DNA from: Rufibacter glacialis
GTDB taxonomy: Bacteria; Bacteroidota; Bacteroidia; Cytophagales; Hymenobacteraceae
DNA: 64,000 nucleotides
Direction: 5' to 3'
Assembly (NCBI RefSeq): GCF_008271745.1
Contig: NZ_VKKZ01000010.1
Location: 1-64,000 of the forward strand
The translations under genes and the position numbers were made by a program. The notes beneath the pieces are model-generated. The model did no database searches, was not told the DNA's origin, and saw nothing but the letters and a program-made list of their open reading frames with translations. Below are positions 45,802-55,849 of this stretch, piece by piece. Numbering within the stretch: the stretch's first letter is position 1; every line of letters starts with the position of its first letter.

Positions 45802-48800
45802 CTACTTCGTCTCTTTCTTTTCTTTGAGCATGATGGCGTCTACGTTCTTGCTCCGGATGAGTTGGTTCAGGGCCGGCAGATCCGTGGTGAAGACTTGGTT
45901 CAGCTTTTGTAGCTGGGCGTCAATCTGCGCCGTCACCTCTTTCTGGAACGCGTACATCTGGTCAGTAGGCCGAAAATCACCCACCGAGGCCTGTGAGCCC
46001 AGGTTGGCCAGTTTGTTGTTCAGCCGGATAGGGTAGTTCAGCGGGTCCTGGCCGCTGCGGTTCTTGGTCTGATACAGCGTTTCCTCCACCTCGGTCATTT
46101 TCTGGTTCATGGCTTTGGCGGCATCTAGCACGTCTTTCATATCGGCCCGGCCGGTGAAGCGGGCGGTGACAGCGTTCATCTGGGTGCGGGCTTCGCGGAT
46201 TTTGCTGATGGCATCATGTGTTTCGGTGAGCTTGTCGCGCACGGCCAGCAGGAAGGCTTGTTGCGCCTGCAGATCAGCCAGCGGGGTTTGACTGCGTGGG
46301 TCCTGTAGAATCACAAACTCCGTTTCCTGTGGTTGTCCATTCACGGTGAGGCGGGCTTTGTAGGTGCCCGGCACGGCTTTAGGTCCCTGCGTGCCGCCGC
46401 CCCATAGAATCATGCCCTCAAAGCGCGAAGCCTCTGGGTAGGTCATGTTCCAGACAAAGCGGTTCAAACCGGTTTTCGCTTCCAGCTTGTCAGCGGCTTC
46501 CTTAGCGCCGTAGGTGTATTTCTTGATCAGCTTGCCATCTTTCTCAAGAAGCTCCAGGGAGATTTTGGAAGCGGTATCTGGGGCCGTAGGCAGGTAGAAA
46601 TGCACCATCACGCCACCGGGGTGGTTCTGTCCTTCAAACTTGGTGTTGGCGAAGTTGCTGCCCAAGTTTTTGTAAGTAGGCATGGGCTTGAACAGGTGCG
46701 ACTTGCTGTCGGCTAGCTGTGGGGTGAGTTGGTGCAGTAGCGTGAGGTCATCAATGAGCCAGAAGCCCCGGCCCTGGGTGGCGGCAATGAGGTTGTCGTT
46801 CTTGATGGTCAAATCGGTGATGGGCACCAGCGGCAGGTTCAGGCGGAAAGGCTTCCAGGAGGCGCCGTCATTGAAGGAGACGTACATACCGTATTCGGTA
46901 CCGGCGTACAACAGGCCAGCGCGTTTAGGGTCAACGCGCACCACGCGGGTAAAATGCGTGGCCGGAATGCCGGAGGTGATTTTGGTCCAGGTTTTGCCGT
47001 AGTCTGCCGTTTTGAAGAGCAGGGGCTGGAAATCACCGGTTTTGTACAACGTAGCCGCCATGTACATGACGCCTTTCTGGGTGGGGTGCGGGTCCACGCT
47101 GTTGATCATGCTCCATTCGGGCAGCGCCTTGGGGGTGACGTTCGTCCAGGTTTTGCCGGCGTCACGGGTTACGTGCACCAGGCCGTCATCAGAACCAGTC
47201 CAGATCACGCCTTCCTCCGCCGGAGATTCCAAAGCCGCGAAGATGGTGCCGTAGTACTCCACGCTGGTGTTGTCTTTGGTGATGGGGCCGCCGGAGGGGC
47301 CCAGTTTGGACTTGTCGTTGCGCGTTAAGTCTGGGCTGATGACTTCCCAGCTCTGGCCTTCATTGGTGGTCACGTGCACGTGGTTAGAGGTGGTGTAGAG
47401 CCGGTTGGCGTTATGCGGCGAGAAGAAGATGGGGAAGTTCCACTGGAAGCGGTATTTCATGCCCTCCGCGCCGTGGCCCATGGGGTTGTCTGGCCACACG
47501 TTGATGGTGCGCTCAAAGCCGGTTTTATGGTCCAACCGCCCGATGAAGCCGCCATAGTTTCCCCCGTACACGATCTCTGGGTCCTTGGGGTTCACGGCGA
47601 TGTGCGCGCTTTCAGAACCCGCGGTTTCCTGCCAGTCCTGCATGCCAATGCTGCGGCCGCTGCTGCGATGGGCAATGCGTACGGCGCTGTTGTCTTGCTG
47701 AGCGCCGTAAATGCGGTAGGGGAAGGCGTTGTCCGTCACTACCCGATAAAATTGGCCGGTGGGCTGGTTGTCCATCGTGCTCCAGTTCTCGCCACCGTCA
47801 AAGCTCACCTGGGCACCGCCGTCATCGGCAATGACCATGCGTTTGGGGTCTTCGGGGGCAATCCAGAGATCATGGTGGTCAGAGTGCGGGGTTCGGATGG
47901 ATCTGAAGGTCTTGCCGCCATCGGTGGAATAATGGTGGCCCACGTTCAGGACGTACACGCCCTCCTCGTTCTGCGGATCAGCGTAGAGACGGGTGTAGTA
48001 CCAGGCCCGTTGGCGCAGGCTTCGGTCTTCGTTTACCTTGGTCCAGCTATCGCCGCCGTTCTCAGAGCGGAACAACCCGCCGTCTTCGGCTTCCACCAGA
48101 GCCCACACGCGCTGGTTGTTCACCGGCGAAACCGTTACGCCTATGATGCCCAAGGTGCCCTTAGGTAAGCCGGTGGCGCGGGAGATCTCTTTCCAGGTGT
48201 CGCCGCCATCGGTGCTTTTCCAGATGCCAGAGCCGGGTCCGCCCGAGGAGAGGCTATACGGCGTGCGTTGTACCCGCCAGGAGGTGGCATACAGGTTACG
48301 GGGGTTGACCGGGTCAATGGTGAGGTCCACAATGCCCACTTCGTTGTTCACGAACAGCACGCGCTCCCAGTTCTTGCCGCCGTCTTTGGAGCGGTACACG
48401 CCGCGCATGTCATTGGGGGCGTAGATATTGCCCAGCGCCGCCGCGTACACCAAATCAGGGTTCTTGGGGTGGATGCGCACCCGCGGAATATGCTTGGCGT
48501 CTTTCAGCCCGATGTGTTTCCAGGTAAGGCCCGCATCCTCAGATTTCCACATACCGAAGCCCGAGGACACGTTGCCACGCACCGTTTTCTCGCCTTCGCC
48601 CACGTAGATCACGTTTGGGTCGGCCTCGCTTACCGCCACCGCGCCAATGGAACCCCCGAAGTATTTGTCAGAGATGTTCTCCCAGCTGGAGCCGCCATCT
48701 TTAGTGCGCCACACGCCCCCGCCGGTAGCCCCAAAGTAATAGAGGTTCGGCTTGCCCGGTACGCCGGTCACGGTAGCGGAACGCCCGCCCCGGTACGGCC

Positions 48801-48990
48801 CGATGGAGCGCCAGGTGAGGCCATTGTAGAGTTTTTCAGGATAGGGGTCTTGGACCGCTTTCTTACTTTTAGCGGTGCTGGTTTTGGGCTTTTTCTGGGC
48901 CTCAGACGTGAGCGGTGCCAGCAGGGTAAGACTGCCCAACAGCAAGGGAAGGCACTGCCGGAAAAACCGGGTGGGTAAAGAGTGTTGCAT
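45802..48990 (-). CDS. Secreted BNR-repeat (sortilin-like) glycosyl hydrolase-type protein
   Basis: A 1062-residue secreted protein with a signal peptide (about 1-31). From about residue 55 to 750 there are many BNR/Asp-box repeats (SxDxGxTW forms such as SKDGGKNWE, STDGGDTWKE, SFDGGENWST), as in the VPS10/sortilin propeller family. The region after about 780 has a beta domain (VMVHFYLP) and a helical tail rich in charged residues. Bacteroidota annotate these as glycosyl hydrolases, but no catalytic residues are evident, and a binding role is possible. No T9SS sorting tail is seen. It may be anchored or secreted; the substrate is unknown. Confidence 0.82.
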   Translation of the reverse strand: MQHSLPTRFFRQCLPLLLGSLTLLAPLTSEAQKKPKTSTAKSKKAVQDPYPEKLYNGLTWRSIGPYRGGRSATVTGVPGKPNLYYFGATGGGVWRTKDGGSSWENISDKYFGGSIGAVAVSEADPNVIYVGEGEKTVRGNVSSGFGMWKSEDAGLTWKHIGLKDAKHIPRVRIHPKNPDLVYAAALGNIYAPNDMRGVYRSKDGGKNWERVLFVNNEVGIVDLTIDPVNPRNLYATSWRVQRTPYSLSSGGPGSGIWKSTDGGDTWKEISRATGLPKGTLGIIGVTVSPVNNQRVWALVEAEDGGLFRSENGGDSWTKVNEDRSLRQRAWYYTRLYADPQNEEGVYVLNVGHHYSTDGGKTFRSIRTPHSDHHDLWIAPEDPKRMVIADDGGAQVSFDGGENWSTMDNQPTGQFYRVVTDNAFPYRIYGAQQDNSAVRIAHRSSGRSIGMQDWQETAGSESAHIAVNPKDPEIVYGGNYGGFIGRLDHKTGFERTINVWPDNPMGHGAEGMKYRFQWNFPIFFSPHNANRLYTTSNHVHVTTNEGQSWEVISPDLTRNDKSKLGPSGGPITKDNTSVEYYGTIFAALESPAEEGVIWTGSDDGLVHVTRDAGKTWTNVTPKALPEWSMINSVDPHPTQKGVMYMAATLYKTGDFQPLLFKTADYGKTWTKITSGIPATHFTRVVRVDPKRAGLLYAGTEYGMYVSFNDGASWKPFRLNLPLVPITDLTIKNDNLIAATQGRGFWLIDDLTLLHQLTPQLADSKSHLFKPMPTYKNLGSNFANTKFEGQNHPGGVMVHFYLPTAPDTASKISLELLEKDGKLIKKYTYGAKEAADKLEAKTGLNRFVWNMTYPEASRFEGMILWGGGTQGPKAVPGTYKARLTVNGQPQETEFVILQDPRSQTPLADLQAQQAFLLAVRDKLTETHDAISKIREARTQMNAVTARFTGRADMKDVLDAAKAMNQKMTEVEETLYQTKNRSGQDPLNYPIRLNNKLANLGSQASVGDFRPTDQMYAFQKEVTAQIDAQLQKLNQVFTTDLPALNQLIRSKNVDAIMLKEKKETK

Positions 48991-49070
48991 GCTTGTTTGG
49001 TTCGGGTAGGTTGGAAGGTATTAGGGTAGAAAGCTACTGAAAAAAGGAAGGATTGGGAAAGAAACAGGCT

Positions 49071-49106
49071 GTTTTTGAGGCGTTTTCTGAAAATCAGGAA
49101 TGAAAC
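49071..49106. repeat. Element A copy
   Basis: GTTTTTGAGGCG left half and CAGGAATGAAAC right half around TTTTCTGAAAA. Confidence 0.55.
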
Positions 49107-49173
49107 TAATGTAACGGGTAGTGGTGGCTTAGTCATTGGCGGACTTGCGCTGGGATAGCGTTTGCATGATCTG

Positions 49174-49209
49174 GTTTTCTGGCTCTTTTTTGAAAATCGG
49201 CCTAAGAAC
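49174..49209. repeat. Element A copy
   Basis: GTTTTCTGGCTC left half and GGCCTAAGAAC right half around TTTTTTGAAAA, 67 nt after the previous copy in the same gap. Confidence 0.5.
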
Positions 49210-49357
49210 AACGATTTGGCTTTGGAGTGACGGTCCTGCTGAGAGGATGAACTGATCAAGCGGTGGTTCTTTAAATTTTTATATCGAAAACAAAGCAGTC
49301 ATACTACCGGAATAATAGCTTTTTTATATATTAAGTCTCCAAAAAAAATCTAACCTC

Positions 49358-51493
49358 ATGAACTCTTCTTTCCCTTACCCGCCTATGCCCCCGGGCGTAG
49401 ATGAGCACGTGATTGCCCCTTCGGCAGCGTTTAAAAAAGAAGTTGTCAAGGTAGCCGGCGCCATTGCCTTCTTTGGGCTGGTGTATGTGACCTTGATGGC
49501 CGCCGCCGTGGGATTGGCGGTTTTGTGCGGGTACGCGGGGGTGGCGCTGGTGCTTTTGAAGCCGGGCTTTTTCACGCTTATGCTGGGGTTGGGATTAGTG
49601 GGGCTGGGCCTGATGGTATTGTTCTTCCTGCTCAAGTTCATCTTCAAACGCAGTAAAACGGACCGGTCTGGCATGCTGGAAATCACCGAGGCCGAGCAAC
49701 CGGAACTGTTTTCCTTTGTGCGGAAGATCACCCAGGAAACGCAGACGCCCTTCCCCAAGAAGATTTACCTGTCAGATGAGGTCAATGCTGCCGTTTTCTA
49801 TGATTCCAGCTTCTGGAGTATGTTTCTGCCGGTAAAGAAGAACCTGGTGATAGGGTTGGGGCTGGTGAACTCGGTGAACATCACGGAATTCAAGGCCATT
49901 CTGGCGCACGAGTTCGGGCACTTTTCGCAACGAAGCATGAAGCTGGGTTCCTATGTGTACAACGTGAACAAGGCCATTCACAATATGCTGTATGACAACG
50001 AGGGCTACGGCAAAACACTGCAGAAATGGTCTGAGATCAGTGGCTACTTCGCGCTGTTCTCGGCACTTACCGTCAAGATTGTGCAGGGCATTCAGTGGGT
50101 ACTGCAGAAAGCCTATGTGGTGATAAATAAACCCTACATGAGCCTGTCGCGGCAGATGGAATTCCACGCTGATTCGGTAGCCGCATTCGTGACCGGGTCA
50201 GAACCGCTCATCTCCAGCCTGCGCCGCATTGAGGCTGCTGATATCTGCTATTCGCAGCTTTTCAACCAGTACAACGCCTGGCTTCAGGAGAACCTCAAAG
50301 CTGATAACATGTACCCGCAGCACCGGGAGCTCATGCACCGCTTCTCTACGGATTTTAATATTCCCATGGCGCACGGCCTGTTGCAGGTGAACGCTCAATC
50401 CCTGGCCAGATTCAGCCAAAGCCGGCTGGTGATCAAAGACCAGTGGGCCTCGCACCCCAGTACTGATGACCGGGAGGCGCATCTGCTGACTTTGAATATA
50501 CCCACCGTGTTGATACATGATTCGGCTTGGGTTCTGTTCCAAGACGCAGAGGGGCTGCAGCAGCAGATGACGAATAAAATCTACGACCGCGCCACGTTTG
50601 AGCAGGCGCCCGAAACCCTGAACCTGGCCGCCTTCACCCAGAGAATAGCTACGGAGGTAAACAAACGGAGCCTTGACAAAACCTACCAGGGCTTCTATGA
50701 CGACCGCATACTCAAAGCCTTCGAACTGGAGGTGGCGGAGTCCCTGGCCGGTGTGCTTCCCAATTTCAGTTTTGAAGATCTTTTCACCGAGGCGAACTGC
50801 AAGCTTCCGGAGAAAATCAGCCAACTGGAAAGAGACCTGAACACCACAAAACAACTCCTCCAGGGCGAGCACGACATCAAGACCTTTGATTTTGATGGCC
50901 AGAAGTTCAGCATCAAGGAAGCCTCCATGGTACAGGCAATCTTGGAGAAGGAACTAGAGGAAGCGCAGGCGCAGCTAGACCGTTTGGATAAGGAAGTGTA
51001 CCAGTTCTTTGTGCAGCAGGCAGCCTCAGAGGAGCAGAAAACCGCGCTCACCACAGCGTACCGCCACCTGTTTGCCGCCACCGATGCGGCTGAGGAAGAT
51101 ACCAAACGCTACCAAAGCATCTATGAAATCTTGCACCCCATCTTCAGGTCAGACATGCCCGTGGAAAAGGCGAAAGCCATCATCGCGGAAGTAAATGAAC
51201 AGGAGAAGCCTTTGAAGGAGCGGCTGCGGAACCTGCTGCAGGAGCCTGACTATGCCCGCTGCCTTACAGCCGACCAGCAACATAAATTAAAAGCCTATTG
51301 TGAAAAGGAGCAGGCATACTTTACCGAGGCAGGTTTTGACAATGAAGCCATCTCTTGTCTCACCGAGGCAATGAACATCTTTGTGAACACCGTCTGGGAG
51401 AAGTGTTTCCAGCTCAAGAAAGAAATGCTGGCCTTCCAAATTACGCTGCTGCCCACCCGGCAGGAAGAACAGGTAACCAGACTTACTGTGTAA
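49358..51493 (+). CDS. M48 family membrane metalloprotease with long C-terminal region
   Basis: A 711-residue membrane protease. Two N-terminal membrane segments (about 33-57 and 62-97) are followed by an M48 (HtpX/Ste24-type) domain. The zinc motif is ILAHEFGHFS (H184, E185, H188) and the third ligand is likely E268 in SRQMEFHADSVAA. A long C-terminal part (about 400-711) is helical and charged (for example QLERDLNTTKQLLQGEHDIKTFD), much of it likely coiled coil. HtpX-type proteins of about 300 residues lack this part, so a regulatory or substrate-binding role is possible. It probably acts in membrane quality control. Confidence 0.86.
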   Translation: MNSSFPYPPMPPGVDEHVIAPSAAFKKEVVKVAGAIAFFGLVYVTLMAAAVGLAVLCGYAGVALVLLKPGFFTLMLGLGLVGLGLMVLFFLLKFIFKRSKTDRSGMLEITEAEQPELFSFVRKITQETQTPFPKKIYLSDEVNAAVFYDSSFWSMFLPVKKNLVIGLGLVNSVNITEFKAILAHEFGHFSQRSMKLGSYVYNVNKAIHNMLYDNEGYGKTLQKWSEISGYFALFSALTVKIVQGIQWVLQKAYVVINKPYMSLSRQMEFHADSVAAFVTGSEPLISSLRRIEAADICYSQLFNQYNAWLQENLKADNMYPQHRELMHRFSTDFNIPMAHGLLQVNAQSLARFSQSRLVIKDQWASHPSTDDREAHLLTLNIPTVLIHDSAWVLFQDAEGLQQQMTNKIYDRATFEQAPETLNLAAFTQRIATEVNKRSLDKTYQGFYDDRILKAFELEVAESLAGVLPNFSFEDLFTEANCKLPEKISQLERDLNTTKQLLQGEHDIKTFDFDGQKFSIKEASMVQAILEKELEEAQAQLDRLDKEVYQFFVQQAASEEQKTALTTAYRHLFAATDAAEEDTKRYQSIYEILHPIFRSDMPVEKAKAIIAEVNEQEKPLKERLRNLLQEPDYARCLTADQQHKLKAYCEKEQAYFTEAGFDNEAISCLTEAMNIFVNTVWEKCFQLKKEMLAFQITLLPTRQEEQVTRLTV

Positions 51494-51496
51494 GCT

Positions 51497-51531
51497 GTTT
51501 AGGAGCTTTTTTTCAGAAAATGGCCGGAAAA
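51497..51531. repeat. Element A copy
   Basis: GTTTAGGAGC left half and GGCCGGAAAAT right half around TTTTTTTCAGAAAA, 3 nt after the M48 stop codon. A further weak copy seems to follow at about 51543-51577. Confidence 0.5.
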
Positions 51532-51584
51532 TAAGTGATTGATTTTTGCTTGTTTCCCTGGGCCGGCCTAGAAAATTGAAACGG

Positions 51585-51626
51585 AACGTTTAGGGCGTGT
51601 TTTCTGCGAAACAGGCCCTAAACGTT
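51585..51626 (-). terminator. Terminator after the DUF3999 gene (element A type)
   Basis: A perfect 12-bp stem (51585-51596 with 51615-51626), with an inner TGTTT/AAACA stem. It is an element A copy and sits 10 nt after the minus-strand stop codon, between convergent genes, so it may serve both. Confidence 0.85.
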
Positions 51627-51635
51627 TTTAACAGA

Positions 51636-52880
51636 TTACTTCTTCTCCATATCGCGCAGGAGCCGGACGGTCATAAAACCCAGGCCAATCGCCAGGAGGG
51701 CAATGGCGGCCCAGACCAGGATTTTGGAGCTTTGGGTCTGTTTTTGGGTTTTCGGGGCTGAAACAGACTGCAGGTGCTGCACCTGAAGCACGGGAGCATG
51801 GGCGGGGATGCTGTCCTGGAAGAACTGCAGGTCATATTCCGGGGCCTTAGCTTTCTCGTTCCCGAAGCGCAATGTGTACGCCTGGCCCCGTTCTAGGGCG
51901 GCTACCAGGTACCGGTTGAGTTGACGCACCCGCACCGAGTCAATGGACAGCGGCGGATTATCCCCGTTCTCAATCTGGATGACCAGTTCCTCTACCCGCT
52001 GGCGCGGCAGGTCCAGCACGGCGGGCGCGTTAGAAGAGAGCAGCAGCGGCACCGAGGTTTCTTCCAGGCGGGCCTGCCGCCTTTTCCTTCGGCGGCGTTC
52101 AGGCCTTTTTTGTTCGCCTACTATTACCTGACCCGGACGGTGGTACAAACCCGGAGCCGAGATAAACAGCGCTACCTGCTCCGGGTACACCGGCTGCCCA
52201 AATTTCAGGCGCAGGTAGGTGGTGTGGTTCTCTGCGCTGTCACGGCGGGTGATTGCCTTAATGGGAATGGTGGCGTATTTGCCGGCCTCAGAATACGTGT
52301 CATAGTACCCGGCCTGCAAGATGTTGAGCGGGGCGCTGAGCGAATCCTGGAGTTGGAGCCGGAAGTAGCGGTAGTTGCTCAACGGGAAGTCCAGCAGCTT
52401 GACCTCGGCGGTGCTGCGGGTATTTTTGATGGCGTACAGCACGTCCTGTTCCTTGAGCACATACCAATCCTGTTGATCATCGCTGCCGCTCAGGGAGACC
52501 GGTTTGCGAACCTCGGCGTTGCCGATGCGCAGGCTGATGTTGTTGATGCTCCGTTTCTGGGGATTGTGCACCAAAAGCTCAGACACGCCCCCGGGCCGGC
52601 GGGTGTAGCGCAGGATTTGGTAGGGCTTGAACAAAGTGCGGTACTGTACGGGAACCTCGGCGCGCAACACGTAGGGCACGGGTTGCCCGTTAGGCCCCAT
52701 TACCCTGATATCCTCCAAACCAGGCTGTAAACGGCCGGTCACCTGCGGCGGAAGCAGGATGCGGTGAAAGCCCTGCTGCGTGACCGGAGCCAGCTGCGCC
52801 TGCCACGCGAACTCCTGCCCGGCCGCGGAAAGCCAGCTTGCGGCAGAGACCGCCAGGAAGAACAGCAGCTTAGGTTTCAT
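51636..52880 (-). CDS. DUF3999 family protein
   Basis: A 414-residue protein matching DUF3999 (PF13163): a signal peptide (about 1-21), then several beta domains of unknown function (GRLQPGLEDIRVMGPNGQPVPYVLRAEVP at about 49-77) and one C-terminal membrane helix (VWAAIALLAIGLGFMTV). Nothing is known of its activity. Its start overlaps the end of the DUF2339 gene by 11 nt, and DUF3999 is commonly found beside DUF2339, so the two products probably work together at the inner membrane. Confidence 0.82.
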   Translation of the reverse strand: MKPKLLFFLAVSAASWLSAAGQEFAWQAQLAPVTQQGFHRILLPPQVTGRLQPGLEDIRVMGPNGQPVPYVLRAEVPVQYRTLFKPYQILRYTRRPGGVSELLVHNPQKRSINNISLRIGNAEVRKPVSLSGSDDQQDWYVLKEQDVLYAIKNTRSTAEVKLLDFPLSNYRYFRLQLQDSLSAPLNILQAGYYDTYSEAGKYATIPIKAITRRDSAENHTTYLRLKFGQPVYPEQVALFISAPGLYHRPGQVIVGEQKRPERRRRKRRQARLEETSVPLLLSSNAPAVLDLPRQRVEELVIQIENGDNPPLSIDSVRVRQLNRYLVAALERGQAYTLRFGNEKAKAPEYDLQFFQDSIPAHAPVLQVQHLQSVSAPKTQKQTQSSKILVWAAIALLAIGLGFMTVRLLRDMEKK

Positions 52881-55347
52881 GAGGCGCCGGCGTAGGGTCT
52901 ACGGGTTTGGTTTCCCCTGCTAAAATAAGGTTTTTCAGTTTCTGGTACATAAACGAGATCACCAGCAAAAGCACGCCCAGGCAGATAAAGGCCGCAATTT
53001 TGCCTCCTTCACTCATGTCGCGCACGTCAAACAGGAAGAGCTTGAGAAGGGTCAGGAAGAACAAGGTGAGGGAAATGATGCGCAGGGTCTTGATTTTCTT
53101 GGACATGCCCACCATCATCAAAGCAAACGACACCACGCCCCACAGAATAGGGAAGCCTATCTTCCTAATATGGCGCATAGAATCATACACCTCCGCAGAG
53201 GTGGGGTGCGATTTCAACAGCCAGAGGTGCTCCAGTTCCGTGCTCAGGAGATACACCCCCGCCGCACTGGCCAGCCACAGACTCACTTTCCCTAATTTGC
53301 CCTCGAACCCGAATTCCCGCTGCACTTTCCTGAGCACCATTGCCAATAAAAGCACTAGCGTCACCAGCGGGAGGTAGTGGGTGAGAAAGGCAGGCAAGGT
53401 TTCGGTTTGGTTGAACAGGTAGCCGTTCCGGATAAAAGCCGCCGAGGGTTGCAGGTTGGTCCCATATGCCAGCAAAGCCAATATTGATAAGCCCATAAGG
53501 ATTCTGCCATAAAGCGGGTTGGCTAAACGGGCGCTCCAGGCCAGCAAGCCCAGCAGGAACAGGTAATGGAAGAAGCCCAGCACCAGCACCTGCACATCAT
53601 TGCTCAGCGTGGAATGGGTGAGCTGGTGCTGAAGTTCCAGCAGCAGTACCAGGTACAGGAACGCCACCAGCAGCAGGCCCACTACGGTGCGATAAGAAGC
53701 CCAGAGTTTCCCGTTCAAAGTGGCGGCATCCTCGCGTCCCAGCAAAACCCAGGTGCCCGCCAACGAAGCCACCACCACCGTGCCGGTCACAAACAGCTTG
53801 TTCAGCAGCAACGGCAGACCCTCGCGGGAAATGGAATAATCGAGCCAGTCCATGGCCAGGCTCACCAGCATCAGGCCCAGTACCAGCATAGAGGCGTATT
53901 TGATCAACTGAATGCCCGAGCGCTGCGACAGCCAGAGCAACAGCACGGCCTCCAGCGCCCAAAACAGCGTGATGTAATTGCCTTCCAGTTGAATGGGCGC
54001 CGATAAACTCAGGAACGTGAGCACCAGCCCAATGAGCAGGTACACCAGGTTGCGGTCTACGCGGTTACTGCGGTAGAGGCCGTAGGCGAACGCGAAGTTG
54101 AAAAGGCCCAGCAAGATGGTGAACAAGCCCCGGTAACTGCCGCCGGCCAGCTGCGTCATCACGTACATGCCCACGCCGTAGTACAGAAACGTGTTACTCA
54201 GGAGCATCATGATCTCCGCGGCCGTGAATTTGCGGCGCTCCTTCACGTTGTAAAGCATGGTCATCAAAAAGAACACCAGGTAGAACAGCGTCGCGAAGAC
54301 CAAGGCCCCGGCGTAAGGCGCATTGGGTACTTCTACGACTCTGGTGCTGAACCACCCGCCGTACAAAATAAGAGTGAACCCATAGGCAATGAGGTTGAGC
54401 AGGTTCCATTTCTTGAAGTAGGCCAGCACCAGAATGCCCAGGTTCAACAGCAGGATGAAGACGAACAGCACCACATAGTTGCCTTCGCCGGTGCTCACCA
54501 TGAACGGGCTGCCAAATCCGCCAATTAGGGCCAGTACCGCCAGTTCCATGCGGTCATAGGCCATAGACAGGAAGATGGTGAACCCGGTCAGCGCCATCAT
54601 GAGCACAAAAGCTACCGTCTGGCTGAAAATCTGGTATTCATGGAAGGCAATGGCGATGGTAAAGTACAGCACCGCCATACCACCCCCAATCAGCACGGAG
54701 CTGAAAGCCTTGTACTCCCGGCGCAGCCAATGCGCCACGCCCAACAGAACACCGCCGGCCAGCAAGCCAATGGCCACCCGGCCTACCTCGTTGATCCAGT
54801 CCTGGTCAACGGCATATTTCACGAAGAACCCGATGCCCAGCACCAGAATGGCAATGCCCAGCTTGTTGATGAGGTTCTCGCCAATGAATTTCTCCCAATC
54901 CAGCTTGCGCGAAAAAAAGGAAGGCGGCGCGGGTTCCAGGTCCTGGAAAACCGAGGTCTCCTGAGCAGAGGTGAAGGCCGCTATTGGAGTGGGTTCTGGT
55001 ACTTCGGTTAGTTTTGGTGCCTCCAAAGGTCTTTCCACCGGGGCAGGAATTGGCGGTGGGTTCACCGGGGCGCGTTGCACAACCGATGGCGGCAAAGGAG
55101 GGGCAGCGGCTGCAGTAAGTGGGGCGGAAGCGGTTGTGGAAGCCGTTTCACGCCAAGAAGCGGCCTTGGCGGTCTCCCCGGGGGGACGGACCGGAGAGCG
55201 GTTGATCTGCTCCCGCAGGCGGGCCAGCTCTTCCCGTACGGCCTCCATTTCTTGGCGGTGCTCCACCAAGTGCCTCGAAATCTTGGTCCCGAACCAGATG
55301 GCTACCAATAACAACCCCAAAAGCAGAAGCAATTCCATAAAAGCCAA
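52870..55347 (-). CDS. DUF2339 family polytopic membrane protein
   Basis: An 825-residue membrane protein of family DUF2339 (PF10101). One N-terminal helix (about residues 4-20) is followed by a short coiled coil (HRQEMEAVREELARLREQINR, about 31-51) and a Pro/Ala-rich linker (about 55-140). About twenty or more membrane helices fill the rest. Its role is unknown; it is sometimes placed in cell-surface biogenesis. The overlap of 11 nt with the DUF3999 gene points to translational coupling and a functional pair. Confidence 0.82.
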   Translation of the reverse strand: MAFMELLLLLGLLLVAIWFGTKISRHLVEHRQEMEAVREELARLREQINRSPVRPPGETAKAASWRETASTTASAPLTAAAAPPLPPSVVQRAPVNPPPIPAPVERPLEAPKLTEVPEPTPIAAFTSAQETSVFQDLEPAPPSFFSRKLDWEKFIGENLINKLGIAILVLGIGFFVKYAVDQDWINEVGRVAIGLLAGGVLLGVAHWLRREYKAFSSVLIGGGMAVLYFTIAIAFHEYQIFSQTVAFVLMMALTGFTIFLSMAYDRMELAVLALIGGFGSPFMVSTGEGNYVVLFVFILLLNLGILVLAYFKKWNLLNLIAYGFTLILYGGWFSTRVVEVPNAPYAGALVFATLFYLVFFLMTMLYNVKERRKFTAAEIMMLLSNTFLYYGVGMYVMTQLAGGSYRGLFTILLGLFNFAFAYGLYRSNRVDRNLVYLLIGLVLTFLSLSAPIQLEGNYITLFWALEAVLLLWLSQRSGIQLIKYASMLVLGLMLVSLAMDWLDYSISREGLPLLLNKLFVTGTVVVASLAGTWVLLGREDAATLNGKLWASYRTVVGLLLVAFLYLVLLLELQHQLTHSTLSNDVQVLVLGFFHYLFLLGLLAWSARLANPLYGRILMGLSILALLAYGTNLQPSAAFIRNGYLFNQTETLPAFLTHYLPLVTLVLLLAMVLRKVQREFGFEGKLGKVSLWLASAAGVYLLSTELEHLWLLKSHPTSAEVYDSMRHIRKIGFPILWGVVSFALMMVGMSKKIKTLRIISLTLFFLTLLKLFLFDVRDMSEGGKIAAFICLGVLLLVISFMYQKLKNLILAGETKPVDPTPAPHET

Positions 55348-55435
55348 TTGTAGTCTTAGCCTCTATATTACAATATTATCCGGTAAATAGGTGCTTCGGC
55401 TTAGCTGCGGTTGCCAAGTTGGAATGCGGGGCTGT

Positions 55436-55472
55436 GGTTTTTGTCTGTCTTCAAGAAATCAGGGCTGAAACC
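55436..55472. repeat. Element A copy
   Basis: GGTTTTTGTCTG left half and CAGGGCTGAAACC right half around TCTTCAAGAAAT. Confidence 0.5.
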
Positions 55473-55567
55473 AAGTAGTAGAAGAGGCGATGTTCTGCTG
55501 GCGCACCCATTGGCGGGCGCAGGTAACTCATGTCCGCTTGCTTGGGTGATAGATAGGATACCCTCTT

Positions 55568-55658
55568 TTGTCATCCTAAAAGGATCTTGGGCACAAACGG
55601 CAGAATCGTTTCTGAAACCTCTATTCAGTTCGCCCACAAGATCTTTCCAAGATGACAG
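55568..55658. repeat. Element B, complete inverted-repeat copy
   Basis: Left arm 55569-55592 (TGTCATCC...AGGATCTTGGGC) and right arm 55632-55657 (GCCCACAAGATCTTTCCAAG then ATGACA) form imperfect inverted repeats with a 39-nt centre. Single left arms recur at 61241 and 63950. Confidence 0.75.
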
Positions 55659-55849
55659 AAAAAGGGGTGAAAGGCTTTTACATATGCCAGAGACCTAACT
55701 CGCTGTTAAGCGAGAAAGAATTATCTGGAATGCGTGCGGACACGAGCCGGAAACTCGCGCCAGCGAAAGCCAAAGGGTTCAATAGCTATGTTTTTTGATC
55801 TATGCTCTTTGATGAAAACCTGCCGGGATGTTTTTCTTGGTGCGGGAGT

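Larger units (their letters stand above)
48991..49357. other. Intergenic region between divergent BNR and M48 genes
   Basis: About 370 bases hold two element A copies (49071-49106 and 49174-49209) and the upstream regions of both genes. I found no confident promoter or gene. The stretch before the M48 gene is very AT-rich. Confidence 0.6.

Noticed and set aside
47374-48168. 264-codon frame antisense to the BNR gene
   Set aside because: Shadow of the Asp-box repeats on the opposite strand, with no motif of its own.
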